NCBI GenBank assembly: GCA_044222245.1
Contig: JBGANQ010000016.1
Location: 1 to 64,000, forward strand
Reading direction: 5' to 3'
DNA: 64,000 nt
Source of the DNA: CALFML01 sp044222245
GTDB taxonomy: Bacteria > Myxococcota_A > Polyangia > Palsa-1104 > JAEUJZ01
Shown: piece after piece, positions 18,090 through 26,996 of the stretch
Layout: the number at the start of each line of letters is the position of its first letter
How positions within the stretch are numbered: the stretch's first letter is position 1
Made by a program: the position numbers and the translations under genes
Notes under the pieces: generated by a model
Seen by the model: only the letters and a program-made list of their open reading frames with translations
The model's database searches: none
Told to the model about the DNA's origin: nothing

Positions 18090-19221
18090 GGGCGCGCAGG
18101 TCCTGCTCGTCGCGGGCGCGCTGCTCGGCGCCCGCGGCCCGGGGCACGTGCAGGGCGCAGTTCCGGCCGCAGGTGGTGCGGCGGATCCGGCGGTGTCGCC
18201 CGAAGTCGTGTCTTTTATCTCCGAGCGCAGCGGCAATCGCGACATCTACCGCATCGCCGCCGATGGCCGGGCCGAGCAGGCCCTTTTCCACACCGCCGCC
18301 GATGAGAGCAACCTCGCGCTCACTCCCGATGGCAAGTACCTGCTGCTGAGCACCGGCAGCGCCGACCGCGGCGGGCGGCGCTTCAGCTACGCGCTTATGC
18401 CCCTTTGGGAGGGAGACCGAGCCGCCGGAGCAGTCCGCCCGGCCGCCGAGCCGGGACCGGCGCTGTTTCCCGCCCGCGCCGTGCTCCTCAATCCCAGCTT
18501 CTCCCCGGATGGACGGCGCCTGTACTTCGAGTCGGAGTCGCGCGGGCTGCGCGATCTGTTTCAGCTCACGCTCGGCGCCGGCCCGCGCGCCGTCGGGCCG
18601 CTGCGGCAGCTGACCGACAACCCCGAAGGCAACTTCGCCCCGGCTGTGTGCGCCCGCGGCAACCTGCTGGCGTTTACCTCCAGCCGCGACCGGGTCTCCG
18701 AGCTGTACCGCATGCGCCCCGACGGCAGCGACCTGCGGCGGCTGACCTACTCGGCGGGCAGCGAGTGGCAGCCGCGCTGTCACCCGAGCGGTGAGCGGAT
18801 CTACTTTGTCAGCGACCGCGATGGCGCCGACCGCATCTACTCGGTGCACATGAACGGCTCGGAGCCGCGGCGGCTCACCGGGCGCTCGCTCGACTCGGCC
18901 GTGGTCGAGGACTCGCCGACGATTTCTCCCGACGGCCAGCGCCTGGCGTTCATCGTCCGCGGCGCTGGTATGGGGGCTCGCTTACATGTGGTGGAGCTTG
19001 GCAGCGGCCAGGAGCGCGAGGTGCTGATTCCCCCCGGGCAGCGCGCCAGCGAGCCTGCCTGGTCGCTGGGTCACGGCGGCCGCCCGCTGCGGCTGGCGGT
19101 CACCCTGCGCGGTGAAGAGGGCGGAAGCGCGCAGATCTTCATCACCGATGCGCAGCTGCGCGGGGTGCAGCAGCTGACTCACGCGCAAGGTCCCAACTGG
19201 CACCCGCTGTGGATTCGCTGA
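18082..19221 (+). CDS. PD40/TolB-like beta-propeller protein
   Basis: This is a secreted protein of about 379 residues with a signal peptide (VLLVAGALLGARG). It is built from PD40 repeats, each with a phrase like FSPDGRRLYF, HPSGERIYFVSDRDG or ISPDGQRLAFIV, which form a six- to seven-bladed propeller as in TolB. The start is uncertain: a TTG at 18082, overlapping the amidase stop by 8 bp, fits the signal peptide; a TTG at 18061 is possible. Overlap with the amidase gene suggests one transcript. It may bind a wall or envelope partner; no enzyme motif is seen. Confidence 0.8.
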   Translation: MSRGAQVLLVAGALLGARGPGHVQGAVPAAGGAADPAVSPEVVSFISERSGNRDIYRIAADGRAEQALFHTAADESNLALTPDGKYLLLSTGSADRGGRRFSYALMPLWEGDRAAGAVRPAAEPGPALFPARAVLLNPSFSPDGRRLYFESESRGLRDLFQLTLGAGPRAVGPLRQLTDNPEGNFAPAVCARGNLLAFTSSRDRVSELYRMRPDGSDLRRLTYSAGSEWQPRCHPSGERIYFVSDRDGADRIYSVHMNGSEPRRLTGRSLDSAVVEDSPTISPDGQRLAFIVRGAGMGARLHVVELGSGQEREVLIPPGQRASEPAWSLGHGGRPLRLAVTLRGEEGGSAQIFITDAQLRGVQQLTHAQGPNWHPLWIR

Positions 19222-19278
19222 GGCGGCTCGCCGGCGGGGGACTCGCGCGGCGTGCCTTTGCTGTCCGCGCCGCGCTGG

Positions 19279-21354
19279 CTAGAAAGAGAGCTTGAGCTGG
19301 TAGGGAGCCGCGCTGCCCAGGGTGCCGCTGTAGTAGGTCACGCGGATGTAGCGGGTGAAGGTCTGGGTACCGGTGTTGGTCACCTGCGCATCGTCCGCGA
19401 CGCCGAGGCCGTTCTCCGACTTGGCGATGAGGGTTCCGTTGGAGTTGTAGATGTACAGGTCGAAGTCGGACTGCGCCGGCACCGTGAGGTGCGCCGACAG
19501 CGAGGCGCCGGCCGGCAGCTGGACCTTGAAGTAGCCGGTGTCGCTGCTGCTGGCCAGCTGGCCGACCACCGTCGTCCCAGTCGTGGTGATGGCCATCGCC
19601 GTGGCCAGGGTGTTATTGGGCTTGACCTCGTTGATGGTCGAAGGCGGCGGCGTGCCCGGGGTGCCGCCCTGGCACGGCGTCCAGGCGCCGGGGACTCCGA
19701 CCGCATCCCAGGCCTTCTGGGTGCTGGTCCACTCGGCCGAGCAGACGCCGAACAGGCTCTGCGCCGCCTGCGCGGTGGCGTTGCGGGCATCCTGGAAGGT
19801 CGCGTTCGCGGTCAAGAGCGAGGTGTCGGCGGTGTAGAAGATGCGCGAGGCCTTGGCCAGGCCGATGCCGGTGACCACGGTGGTCGTCTTCTGCCGCGGG
19901 TGGCTGCCGCCCTGCGAGAGCAGATAGTAGGCCAGGTTGGCGATGCCGCTGTTGCCGTGGACGCCGCCGTTGTCGGCGGTGCCGGTCAGGCGCTGCGGGT
20001 AGTAGTCGGCGCTGTAGCCGTCCAGCGTGGGGTTATTCATGAAGCGCAGGGCGCCGCCGGCCAGCTGCGCCCCGGCGGCGTCGGCGCCGACCTGCCAGGT
20101 CTTGGCGTCGGCCGCAAGCGTCGCCGGGTTGCCCGCGGCGCTGCCGCCGGCGCGCTTCCAGGTCGCCACGGTGACGCCGATGATGTCCGACATCGCCTCG
20201 TTGAGCGCGCCCGACTCATTCTGGTAGACCAGCGCCGAGGTCGAGCCGGTCACCGCGTGGGTCAGCTCGTGACCGGTGACGTCCAGCGCCAGCGCCAGGT
20301 TCTTGAGGGTCTGGCCGTCGCCGTCGCCGTACGCCATCTGGTTGTAGGGGTAGCCGAGCCACACCGCGTTGTTGGGCGAGCACTGGCTGCCGCTTGAGAA
20401 CTGCGCGTGCACCGACGCCTTGAGCGGCGACCCCTTGCCGTCATAGGAGTCGCGGCCAAAGTAGTTCTTGTAGAACCAGTAGGTGGTGCCGGCGCCGTCG
20501 TAGGCGCCCTGGGCGGCGGCGTCGCTGCTGCTGCCGCCTTCGCTGAACAAGCTCTTTCCCGGCAGGTTGCTGCCGCTGCTGATGCAGCCCTGCTGCAGAT
20601 CGTACAGGCTGCGGCTGAGCGCATCGTGGATCAGGGTGTACTGCGCCAGCAGGGCGCCGGACTGCTGGCTCACATAGACCTCGCTCAGCACCCGGCCCTT
20701 GCTGTCGAAGTACTCGACCACCGTGCGGAAGGCCGGCACCGAGTCGCGCTGCGCGGTGGTGAAGATGGCCTCGCTGACCGGACCGTGGACCTGCAGCTGG
20801 CCGCTCGCGCGCAGCGGCGCCAGGGCAGCGCGGACCACCTGCTCGCCATCGCGACCGCTAGGTCCCATCGGGTGCAGCCGCGGCACCAGCTCACCGAGCA
20901 GCGCCAGCACGGTGCCGTCGGGACCGATGTGCGCGGTGAGCTGGCCGCGGGCGACGCGCAGCCCGCCCTGCAGCTGCTGCAGGCGGACGTAGCGGTGACC
21001 GCGCTCATCGCGCTGATCGCCGAGGATCTCGAAGTCGGTGCCCGCGGTGAGCTGATAGGCCCCGGCCAGCCGGTTGAGGAGCAGGGTCCGGACATCGCTG
21101 GCATCGCGGATTCCCGCCTCGATGTGTCCGCCCAGATAGTGGATGCTGCCTGCGGAGTCACTTGTCTGGGTGTCGATGCCCAGGGTCGCCAGGGTGTTGT
21201 CCTTGCCCTCTGCGGACGGCACCAGCACCGTCGCTGGATCAGCCTCTCCTTCAGAGATTGCCTGCGGTCCTTCGCAGCCTCCCAGCGTCATGGGAAGGCA
21301 GCCCACAGCGGCGATTACGACAGCATGGCCCAGAGCAGTGCGCAGAGAGTGCAT
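19279..21354 (-). CDS. M4-family (thermolysin-like) metallopeptidase
   Basis: This is a secreted zinc protease of about 691 residues. In order: a lipoprotein-type signal (lipobox near MTLGGC), an FTP/PepSY propeptide (about 50-240), and a thermolysin catalytic domain with HELTH (zinc His and catalytic Glu), GALNEAMSD (third ligand) and the NGGVHGNSGI loop. A Pro/Thr linker and a C-terminal pre-peptidase (PPC) domain (about 590-691) then end in YQLKLSF. The ATG at 21354 has AAAGGAG upstream; the longer frame lacks such a site. It fits the surrounding block of exported hydrolases. Confidence 0.92.
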   Translation of the reverse strand: MHSLRTALGHAVVIAAVGCLPMTLGGCEGPQAISEGEADPATVLVPSAEGKDNTLATLGIDTQTSDSAGSIHYLGGHIEAGIRDASDVRTLLLNRLAGAYQLTAGTDFEILGDQRDERGHRYVRLQQLQGGLRVARGQLTAHIGPDGTVLALLGELVPRLHPMGPSGRDGEQVVRAALAPLRASGQLQVHGPVSEAIFTTAQRDSVPAFRTVVEYFDSKGRVLSEVYVSQQSGALLAQYTLIHDALSRSLYDLQQGCISSGSNLPGKSLFSEGGSSSDAAAQGAYDGAGTTYWFYKNYFGRDSYDGKGSPLKASVHAQFSSGSQCSPNNAVWLGYPYNQMAYGDGDGQTLKNLALALDVTGHELTHAVTGSTSALVYQNESGALNEAMSDIIGVTVATWKRAGGSAAGNPATLAADAKTWQVGADAAGAQLAGGALRFMNNPTLDGYSADYYPQRLTGTADNGGVHGNSGIANLAYYLLSQGGSHPRQKTTTVVTGIGLAKASRIFYTADTSLLTANATFQDARNATAQAAQSLFGVCSAEWTSTQKAWDAVGVPGAWTPCQGGTPGTPPPSTINEVKPNNTLATAMAITTTGTTVVGQLASSSDTGYFKVQLPAGASLSAHLTVPAQSDFDLYIYNSNGTLIAKSENGLGVADDAQVTNTGTQTFTRYIRVTYYSGTLGSAAPYQLKLSF

Positions 21355-21526
21355 CGGGACTCCTTTTGGTTTGCAGAAGCAGTTGCTCTCTGGTCGAAGC
21401 AACTGCTGTGCCTTCCCTTGGGAATCGCCAACTGCTGAAAATGATATGCATCCGGATCCGCACCCTGCTGACAACAGGAATCAGGTTGCGGTCAACAGGC
21501 TGCTGCAGAGGGAGTCGGCCGCCGGG

Positions 21527-21949
21527 CTAACGGTCGGACCCGAGCCGGCGGCCGCGCCGCTGCTCGGCGACCGCCGCCAGCCAGGCGCGCGCCTCGGCTT
21601 CGGTGGCGTGGTTCATCGAGTAGCTCGGCTTGTGGCTGACCAGCTGAACCCCGCGCGCCACCAGCGCTACCGCGGCGCCCACGCTGCGGTCCATGCCGTA
21701 GGAGGCCAGGCTGACCGTGTCGGCGTGGCGCCGCCACCAGCGGCCGGCGTAGCGCCGCAGCTCGGCGCCGGGGATGACTGCCTGGCGCAGGTCGAACAGG
21801 ACCAGGCTGTGCCCCGCCGGCCGCAGGTGGCCTTCGATCGCCTGGTAGATCTGCTCCAGCTGCGGCAGGGTCGGCAGCCCTACCCAGTGAACGTGGATGA
21901 GGTCGGGCTCCGCCTCGACTGTATGAGGGCCGATAAGCGTCCGCTGCAT
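21527..21949 (-). CDS. STAS-like small protein
   Basis: This is a 140-residue cytosolic protein. The pattern of strand and helix (DLIHVHWVGLPTLPQLEQI, then SLVLFDLRQAVIPGAELRR) resembles STAS/SpoIIAA-like domains that are frequent in Myxococcota. Two further small proteins in the window (26224-26637 and 60653-61108) share this layout, including a central strand with Asp or Asn and a helical C-terminus rich in Ala. Its partner is unknown. Confidence 0.65.
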   Translation of the reverse strand: MQRTLIGPHTVEAEPDLIHVHWVGLPTLPQLEQIYQAIEGHLRPAGHSLVLFDLRQAVIPGAELRRYAGRWWRRHADTVSLASYGMDRSVGAAVALVARGVQLVSHKPSYSMNHATEAEARAWLAAVAEQRRGRRLGSDR

Positions 21950-21995
21950 CTGCAGCCTGTTATCCTAGAGGTAGCGCGGCCAAGACGGAAGTCGG

Positions 21996-22154
21996 TCAGC
22001 GGGTCGGGCCAGGCTGCTCGCCGATGCCCAGCTGATCCCAGGCCGCTTCGAGCCCGCCGCGGGCGTGCGCCCGCTCGAGGTTGGCGGCCTGGCTGGCGCC
22101 TGCCCTTGGCGTACAGACTGGCTCGCGGTGGTTGGGGTCGCCCGCCGCGCCCAT
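21996..22154 (-). CDS. possible small protein of 52 residues
   Basis: A short frame opens with ATG 3 bp after the stop of the esterase gene and runs to TGA at 21996. Its second half (NLERAHARGGLEAAWDQLG) looks like an ordinary amphipathic helix. In DNA this GC-rich, chance frames are common and no ribosome-binding site is seen, so this is tentative. Confidence 0.3.
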   Translation of the reverse strand: MGAAGDPNHREPVCTPRAGASQAANLERAHARGGLEAAWDQLGIGEQPGPTR

Positions 22155-22157
22155 CGA

Positions 22158-24263
22158 TCAAGGCCGGGTCAGCACCAGCGTCTGCCAGGCGGTGGTCACA
22201 AGCAGCGCCGGGACCGTCACGCTGCCATCGGCCGCCGCGCTCACCACCCCCTCTTGGGGACCAAAGCGCCAGGCGATGGCCTCGCCGGGCGCGCACTGGA
22301 AGCGCTGCACCCGCCGCGGCGTGACATCGACCCGCACCGGCGGCGCCACCGGCAGCTTGTCGCCCGTGGTCGGGTAGCCGGGGCGCGGCGGCGGACCGCC
22401 CGCCCCGTCCAGCACCCGCAGCGGCAGCTCGAGGCGGTCCAGGGTGTCGACGATGCGCGTGCTGTCCCAGCGCAGGAAGCGGTTGAGCGCGCCGGCGATG
22501 TCGCCGCTCCAGCCGGTGTCGCCGGCGACCTCCACCTTGCCGGCAAAGCCCGACTCGGGGCTCCACACCTGCCGGCCGTTGCCGCTGCCATCGCCGGGGT
22601 TGCCGTCGATCGACAGCCGGCTGAACGCCGGGAAGGCGCGGTGCAGGCGCAGGAAGCTGGTCTCATCAAAGACCGGATTCCAGCCGCTCTCCCACCACCT
22701 GTCGCCGAGCAGCGGGTCGGCGATGCCGTGGCCGCCCTCATCCCAGACCGCGAAGTGACCCACGTGCGCCTGCGCCAGCGCCTGGTACAGGGTCCGGCCG
22801 GTGAGCGGGCTGGTGCCGACCACCGCCCCGAAGTGAATCGTCGAGTCATCCTTGCCGTGCTTGAGGAACAGAAACTGCTCGCGCGCCTCGGCCACGTCCT
22901 GCACCACCCGCGTGAGGTCGGCGCGATCCCAGACGCCGCTGCGCAGGTCGCTGGTCGCTCCCGGGGCCGGCGGGCTGCCCCACAGCGGCGCCAGCTGCGC
23001 GACCCGCGAGGGCCGGTGGTTGCGCGGAATCGCCTGCGCGATGGTCGCCTGCACGGCGCAGAAGTGCCGCGCGTACAGGAGGCCCAGCGTCGCCGCGCCG
23101 GCCCCGCCCATCGAGGCGCCCTCGACATAGATGCGCTCGCGATCGATCCCCGGCTGGGTGCGCAGCGCCCATGACAAAAGGTGCAGGACCCGCCGCAGGG
23201 TATAGTCGGGCACCGCGCTGCCGGCCGGCCCGGCGGGCAGGGTGCTCGCGTAGCCCCACCAGTAGGTATTGTCCGGGTCGTGCGGGGCGATGCGCAGCTC
23301 GCCCTCCCAGCCCTCGCTCCACGGCGTGCCGGCAAAGCCGTGCAGCGTCACCCGCGCTGGCAGCGGGTGGGCCTCGCTCAGCGCCAGCGGCACCGTGACC
23401 ACCGCCGAGAAGCTGCGCCCGGCGTAGCCCGGACTGTCCAGGTAGGCGTCGGTCTTCTGGGTGAGCGTCAGGCGCTTGAAGGTCGGCAGGGTCTCGACCT
23501 TGCTGATCACCGGCTCGGGCGGGTGGATGGTGTCGAGGATCGAGATCGGAATCCGCTCGCTGACCCGCGCGCTGCCATCGTCCGCGGTCACCAGCAGCGA
23601 GTACGACTCGCCGCCCTGGATGAAGTCGGGGATGAAGGTGAGGGCGCCGGTCTCGGGATGGAACGTCGCGCCGGGCGGCAGCTCGCTCACCAGCAGCCGC
23701 ACGCGGTCGCCGTCGAAGTCGTCCGCGGTAAGGGTCAGCTGCAGGCTGGCCTCCTCGACCACCGTCTGCGGGCCGGGGTTATGGATGCGCGGCGGGCTGT
23801 TTTCGACCTGCAGCGGCAGCGGCGCGCTGCGCAGCTCGCCCCGGGACAGGACGACCTGCGGCCGGCCGCGGCGCTGCGGCGGCACCTGGGCGCGCAGCTC
23901 CTCCGCCGAGATGAAGCGGGTCGCCAGCGGCTGCCCGTCCAGCACCAGCAGATCCCCGGGAGCAAAGCGCTGCCCGCGCGCCGTCAGCTCGAACTCGCTG
24001 GCGCCGGCGACGGTGGCCGGCGCCAGGGCCGTCAGTTCGGGCGCATCGCCCTTGGGCGGCGCGGCGCAGCAAAAGAGGCCGCCGAGCAGGCCCCGCAGTC
24101 CCCAGGCGAGCGCGCGGGCCGCCGGGCCAGGCCGCCGCGGGTGAGCTGGCGTCCGGGGGTGGGCGTGCTCGTGCCCGTGGGCGTGCTCGTACTCGTGGGC
24201 GTGCTCGTACCCGTGGGCGTGGCCGTGGGCGTGGCCGTGAGCGGAGTTGGGTTCGCCAAGCAT
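22158..24263 (-). CDS. secreted alpha/beta-hydrolase (esterase-like) with Ig-like domains
   Basis: This protein has 701 residues as read. Residues 1-45 are His/Glu/Tyr-rich repeats, then a hydrophobic segment ending GLFCC that looks like a lipoprotein or signal region. Residues 70-155 resemble an IPT/TIG domain and 155-250 a cadherin/He_PIG-type domain (ADDFDGDRVRLLV). Residues 280-600 form a PHB-depolymerase-like hydrolase with the nucleophile elbow EGASMGG and a likely catalytic His in WDEGGHG. A small beta domain ends the chain. The His-rich start lies before the signal segment, so true translation may begin later; the start is unsettled. The substrate is likely an ester polymer or glycan ester. 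Confidence 0.75.
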   Translation of the reverse strand: MLGEPNSAHGHAHGHAHGYEHAHEYEHAHGHEHAHPRTPAHPRRPGPAARALAWGLRGLLGGLFCCAAPPKGDAPELTALAPATVAGASEFELTARGQRFAPGDLLVLDGQPLATRFISAEELRAQVPPQRRGRPQVVLSRGELRSAPLPLQVENSPPRIHNPGPQTVVEEASLQLTLTADDFDGDRVRLLVSELPPGATFHPETGALTFIPDFIQGGESYSLLVTADDGSARVSERIPISILDTIHPPEPVISKVETLPTFKRLTLTQKTDAYLDSPGYAGRSFSAVVTVPLALSEAHPLPARVTLHGFAGTPWSEGWEGELRIAPHDPDNTYWWGYASTLPAGPAGSAVPDYTLRRVLHLLSWALRTQPGIDRERIYVEGASMGGAGAATLGLLYARHFCAVQATIAQAIPRNHRPSRVAQLAPLWGSPPAPGATSDLRSGVWDRADLTRVVQDVAEAREQFLFLKHGKDDSTIHFGAVVGTSPLTGRTLYQALAQAHVGHFAVWDEGGHGIADPLLGDRWWESGWNPVFDETSFLRLHRAFPAFSRLSIDGNPGDGSGNGRQVWSPESGFAGKVEVAGDTGWSGDIAGALNRFLRWDSTRIVDTLDRLELPLRVLDGAGGPPPRPGYPTTGDKLPVAPPVRVDVTPRRVQRFQCAPGEAIAWRFGPQEGVVSAAADGSVTVPALLVTTAWQTLVLTRP
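24159..24240. repeat. tandem repeat, 18-bp and 12-bp units
   Basis: Three 18-bp units starting GTGGGCGTGCTCGT are followed by two 12-bp units GTGGGCGTGGCC. On the minus strand they encode the His-rich start of the esterase frame (EHAHGH-type repeats). Confidence 0.9.
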
Positions 24264-24340
24264 GGCCGCACCGTAGCGCAGCTCGGCCTGGGGGTGTTTC
24301 AGATTCCCCGCCCGCCCGGCCGCTGATATCTTGACGCGCG

Positions 24341-25333
24341 ATGTCGCAAGCCGCGGAGCAGCGCTGGAAAGGGATCGCCCTGGCGGTCGCCGCCGCGCTC
24401 ACCTGGAGCGCCGCCGGCGTCGGCATCAAGCTGCTGCCGCTGGCGCCGCTGGCGATTGCCGGCTTCCGCTCGCTGTTCGCGCTGCCCATCCTCACCGCGG
24501 CGCTGCTGCTGCGCGGCGAGGAGGCGCACGAGCCCGGACTTTACGCCTTCGCGCTGCGCCAGCCTTCGGTGTGGGCGAGCGCCGCCGCCTACGCGCTGTG
24601 CGTCACCCTGTTTGTCTTTGCCACCAAGCTGACCACCGCCGCCAACGCCATCCTCCTTCAGTACAGCGCGCCGATCTATGTTGCTCTGCTGTCCTGGCCG
24701 CTGCTCGGCGAGCGGGTGCGCGCCATCGACTGGCTGGCGGTCCTTGGCTGCCTGCTGGGGGTCAGCTGGTGCTTTGCCGGCCAGCTCTCGGCCTCCGGGT
24801 GGACCGGCAACTTGCTGGCGCTCGCCTCGGGCCTCTGCTACGGGCTGCTGCCTTTGCTGTGGCGCCGCCAGCTGCGCGGGGCCCGCCGGCCCGAGCCGGG
24901 CGCCGCGGTCGACGCCGGTCATTCCCAGCGGGCCTATCTGGCCTACCTGCCGCAGCTGTCCCTGGTGCTGGGCAACGCGCTGAGCGTCGTGCTGTCGCTC
25001 CCATGGCTGCTGCAGGGCCCGCCGCAGCGCGCCGTCGACTGGCTGATCGTGATGTTCCTCGGCTCGGTGCAGATCGGGCTAGCGTACCTTTTCTATGCGG
25101 CGGCGGTGCAGCGCCTGCGCGCGGTCGAGTGCCTGCTGGCGGCGACGTTAGAGCCGATCCTGAACCCGCTGTGGGTGGCGCTGTGGGCGCACGAGCAGCC
25201 CGGTCGCGGCACCCTGCTCGGTGGCAGCGTCATCCTCGCCACGGTGGTCGTGCACAGCCTGCTGGTCAACCGGACGGCGCCGGCGGTCGCTGTTCAGCCG
25301 AGCAGCCGCCGCAGCAGCGGGCCGCTCAGGTAG
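24341..25333 (+). CDS. EamA/DMT-family transporter
   Basis: This 330-residue inner-membrane protein has about ten transmembrane helices in two EamA halves (start GIALAVAAALTWSAAGVGIKLL; second half LGSVQIGLAYLFYAAAVQ and ECLLAATLEPILNPLWVALW). Family members export amino acids, metabolites or drugs. The C-terminus has a Ser/Arg-rich tail. Its 3' end overlaps the convergent nickel-type transporter gene by 40 bp. Seventy-seven bp of shared promoter region separate it from the divergent esterase gene. Confidence 0.88.
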   Translation: MSQAAEQRWKGIALAVAAALTWSAAGVGIKLLPLAPLAIAGFRSLFALPILTAALLLRGEEAHEPGLYAFALRQPSVWASAAAYALCVTLFVFATKLTTAANAILLQYSAPIYVALLSWPLLGERVRAIDWLAVLGCLLGVSWCFAGQLSASGWTGNLLALASGLCYGLLPLLWRRQLRGARRPEPGAAVDAGHSQRAYLAYLPQLSLVLGNALSVVLSLPWLLQGPPQRAVDWLIVMFLGSVQIGLAYLFYAAAVQRLRAVECLLAATLEPILNPLWVALWAHEQPGRGTLLGGSVILATVVVHSLLVNRTAPAVAVQPSSRRSSGPLR

Positions 25334-25983
25334 ACGCCGTAGCCGATCGACAGCGCGCCCACCGTCAGCCCCATCACCCGCTGCACCAGCGGGTGGCGCC
25401 CGGCGCGCGTCAGCGGCAGCCCCGCCACCCCCGACAGCGCCGCCATGCCGAGCAGCGACCCCAGCCCGAACACCGCGATGTACCAGAGCCGCATCCCCGC
25501 TGAGGGCATGTTGGCCAGGGCGAGCGCGGTCAGGCTGCCGCTGCCGGCCAGTCCGTGCACGGTGCCGATGAGCAGCGGCCGGCGCGCCATCGTCCACCGT
25601 CCCAGGTGCAGGTGGGCCACCGGTCCGCGGTGGTGGTGCCGCGTCCCGCCGTGCGCGTGCAACAGCGGCGGCCCGTCCTGCGGCTGCCGCCAGGCCGCGC
25701 GCAGCGCCCGCGCGCCGAGCAGCAGCAGCAGCAGCGCCACCCCAAGCTCGAAGCCGGTGATCCAGCGCGGCGACAGCTGCCGCTGCAGCAGCGCCAGGCT
25801 GCCGGCCAGGCCGAGCAGCGCCAGCGCGTGCCCGAGCCCCCACCAGAGGCCCAGCACCGCGACCCGGCGCGGACACTCCTGCTGCGTCGCCAGCGTGGAC
25901 ACCGCCGCCAGATGATCCGGCTCCAGCGCGTGGCGCACTCCCTGCAGGCCGCCGAGCAGACATCCAGTAAGCAGCTCCAACAT
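25294..25983 (-). CDS. UreH/NicO-type nickel or cobalt transporter
   Basis: This 229-residue membrane protein has about six transmembrane helices. The signature RHALEPDHLAAV near residue 20 matches the metal-binding motif of the UreH/NicO/RcnA group. A His-rich cytosolic loop (HAHGGTRHHHRG) in the middle is typical of these metal transporters. I chose the ATG at 25983 because the first helix begins there. It faces the EamA gene tail-to-tail with a 40-bp overlap. It probably moves Ni or Co; direction cannot be inferred. Confidence 0.85.
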   Translation of the reverse strand: MLELLTGCLLGGLQGVRHALEPDHLAAVSTLATQQECPRRVAVLGLWWGLGHALALLGLAGSLALLQRQLSPRWITGFELGVALLLLLLGARALRAAWRQPQDGPPLLHAHGGTRHHHRGPVAHLHLGRWTMARRPLLIGTVHGLAGSGSLTALALANMPSAGMRLWYIAVFGLGSLLGMAALSGVAGLPLTRAGRHPLVQRVMGLTVGALSIGYGVYLSGPLLRRLLG

Positions 25984-26223
25984 CAAAACTCTCTGCGGCG
26001 ACCGGGTCCTCCGGCGCGACTTGGGTCGCAAGGCAAGTCGGCACCAGCGCCCTGCGGTCAGCTGACCGCCATCGGAACGCCAGATGGCTACGAGGATGAC
26101 TGAGGTTTTTCACCTAGCACGATTGCCGCGGGCTGGCAAACCCGGCCCCGGTCGCGACCTCACCGGACCCGCTGCCCAGGGCGCGACGGCCGAACTGGAC
26201 GGGCCGTGCTAGCCTTGTTTCTT

Positions 26224-26637
26224 ATGATGCGAGAGGTCTTTCGCAGCGAGCACTACCGGGTCGAGTTCGGCGCCGAGCAGCGGATCATTCGCCTGGTGCG
26301 CACCGCCGTGCCGCAGACCACGCAGCTGATGGCGTCGCTGGTGAGCGAGCTCCTGGGCGCCCTGCAGCCGCTGCGCCCGGCCCATATCCTGCTCGATATG
26401 CGCCTGGCGCCGGGCAACAACGATCCCGAGTTCGAGCAGGCGGCGCTGGTCGCGCTGCGACGGCTCCTGCGCGGCTTCGGCAAGGTCGCCGTGCTCGTGC
26501 ACAGCGCGGTCGGCCGGCTGCACTTCCAGCGCCTGAGCCGCGAGAGCGGGCAAGATCTACACATCTTCTCTGATGAGAGCGAGGCGCTGCGCTTCCTCCG
26601 CGAGCAGCCCCTGCCGCAAGCGGCGCCCCCGTCCTAG
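26224..26637 (+). CDS. STAS-like small protein
   Basis: This protein has 137 residues. The alternation EFGAEQRIIRLVRT, AHILLDMRLAPGNNDPEFEQ and KVAVLVHSAVGRL is the strand-helix order of a STAS-like fold, as in the gene at 21527-21949. A glutamine- and proline-rich tail ends it. The start is the first of two adjacent ATG codons at 26224/26227. No neighbour suggests a partner. Confidence 0.6.
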   Translation: MMREVFRSEHYRVEFGAEQRIIRLVRTAVPQTTQLMASLVSELLGALQPLRPAHILLDMRLAPGNNDPEFEQAALVALRRLLRGFGKVAVLVHSAVGRLHFQRLSRESGQDLHIFSDESEALRFLREQPLPQAAPPS

Positions 26638-26648
26638 GCGCCGCCAAC

Positions 26649-26732
26649 TGCCGCGGCTATTCAAGAAATTGCCGCGGCTGTTCAAGCAATAGCCGCGGCT
26701 ATTCAAGAAATTGCCGCGGACTTCCCAGGTAT
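26649..26732. repeat. four 21-bp tandem repeats
   Basis: Units of about TGCCGCGGCTATTCAAGAAAT at 26649, 26670, 26691 and 26712; the fourth is diverged in its second half. They lie in the gap after the STAS-like gene. The core CCGCGGCT also occurs in the tandem repeat at 46251-46289. Confidence 0.9.
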
Positions 26733-26765
26733 TGCTGCCGGTGCCCACCGGACGCGGCGCGTGCT

Positions 26766-26948
26766 CTACCGGATGGGGCCAAGGCCGCGCAGCGCCAGTA
26801 CGCGCTCGGGTGCCGCGGCGAAGTAGGCGGCGCAGGACGCGCAGCAAAAGTACAGGGACCGGTCGCCGGCTGCGCGGCGGGAGCTCGCCTCCTGGACGGT
26901 GAACACGACGCCGCTTACCGGGCAGTAGGTGCGCTGGCCCGGGGTCAC
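26766..26948 (-). CDS. YHS-domain protein (or 3' part of a longer gene)
   Basis: The frame of 60 residues from GTG 26948 contains a YHS metal-binding domain: YCPVSGVVF, then YFCCASCAAYF and PERVLAL. Such domains bind copper or related metals. The same frame continues upstream without a stop as ADIKVQPGVTPG and looks coding until a single TGA at 26997-26999, beyond which lies the lipoprotein gene in the same frame. The two could therefore be one gene read through the TGA, possibly as selenocysteine. If they are separate, this gene uses an internal GTG. Confidence 0.65.
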   Translation of the reverse strand: MTPGQRTYCPVSGVVFTVQEASSRRAAGDRSLYFCCASCAAYFAAAPERVLALRGLGPIR

Positions 26949-26996
26949 CCCGGGCTGGACTTTGATGTCGGCCGACCGGCCGGCGGCGCGTCTGCC

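Noticed and set aside
23181..24326. Plus-strand frame of 381 codons
   Set aside because: Antisense to the esterase gene and rich in Arg, Gly and Gln; no domain.
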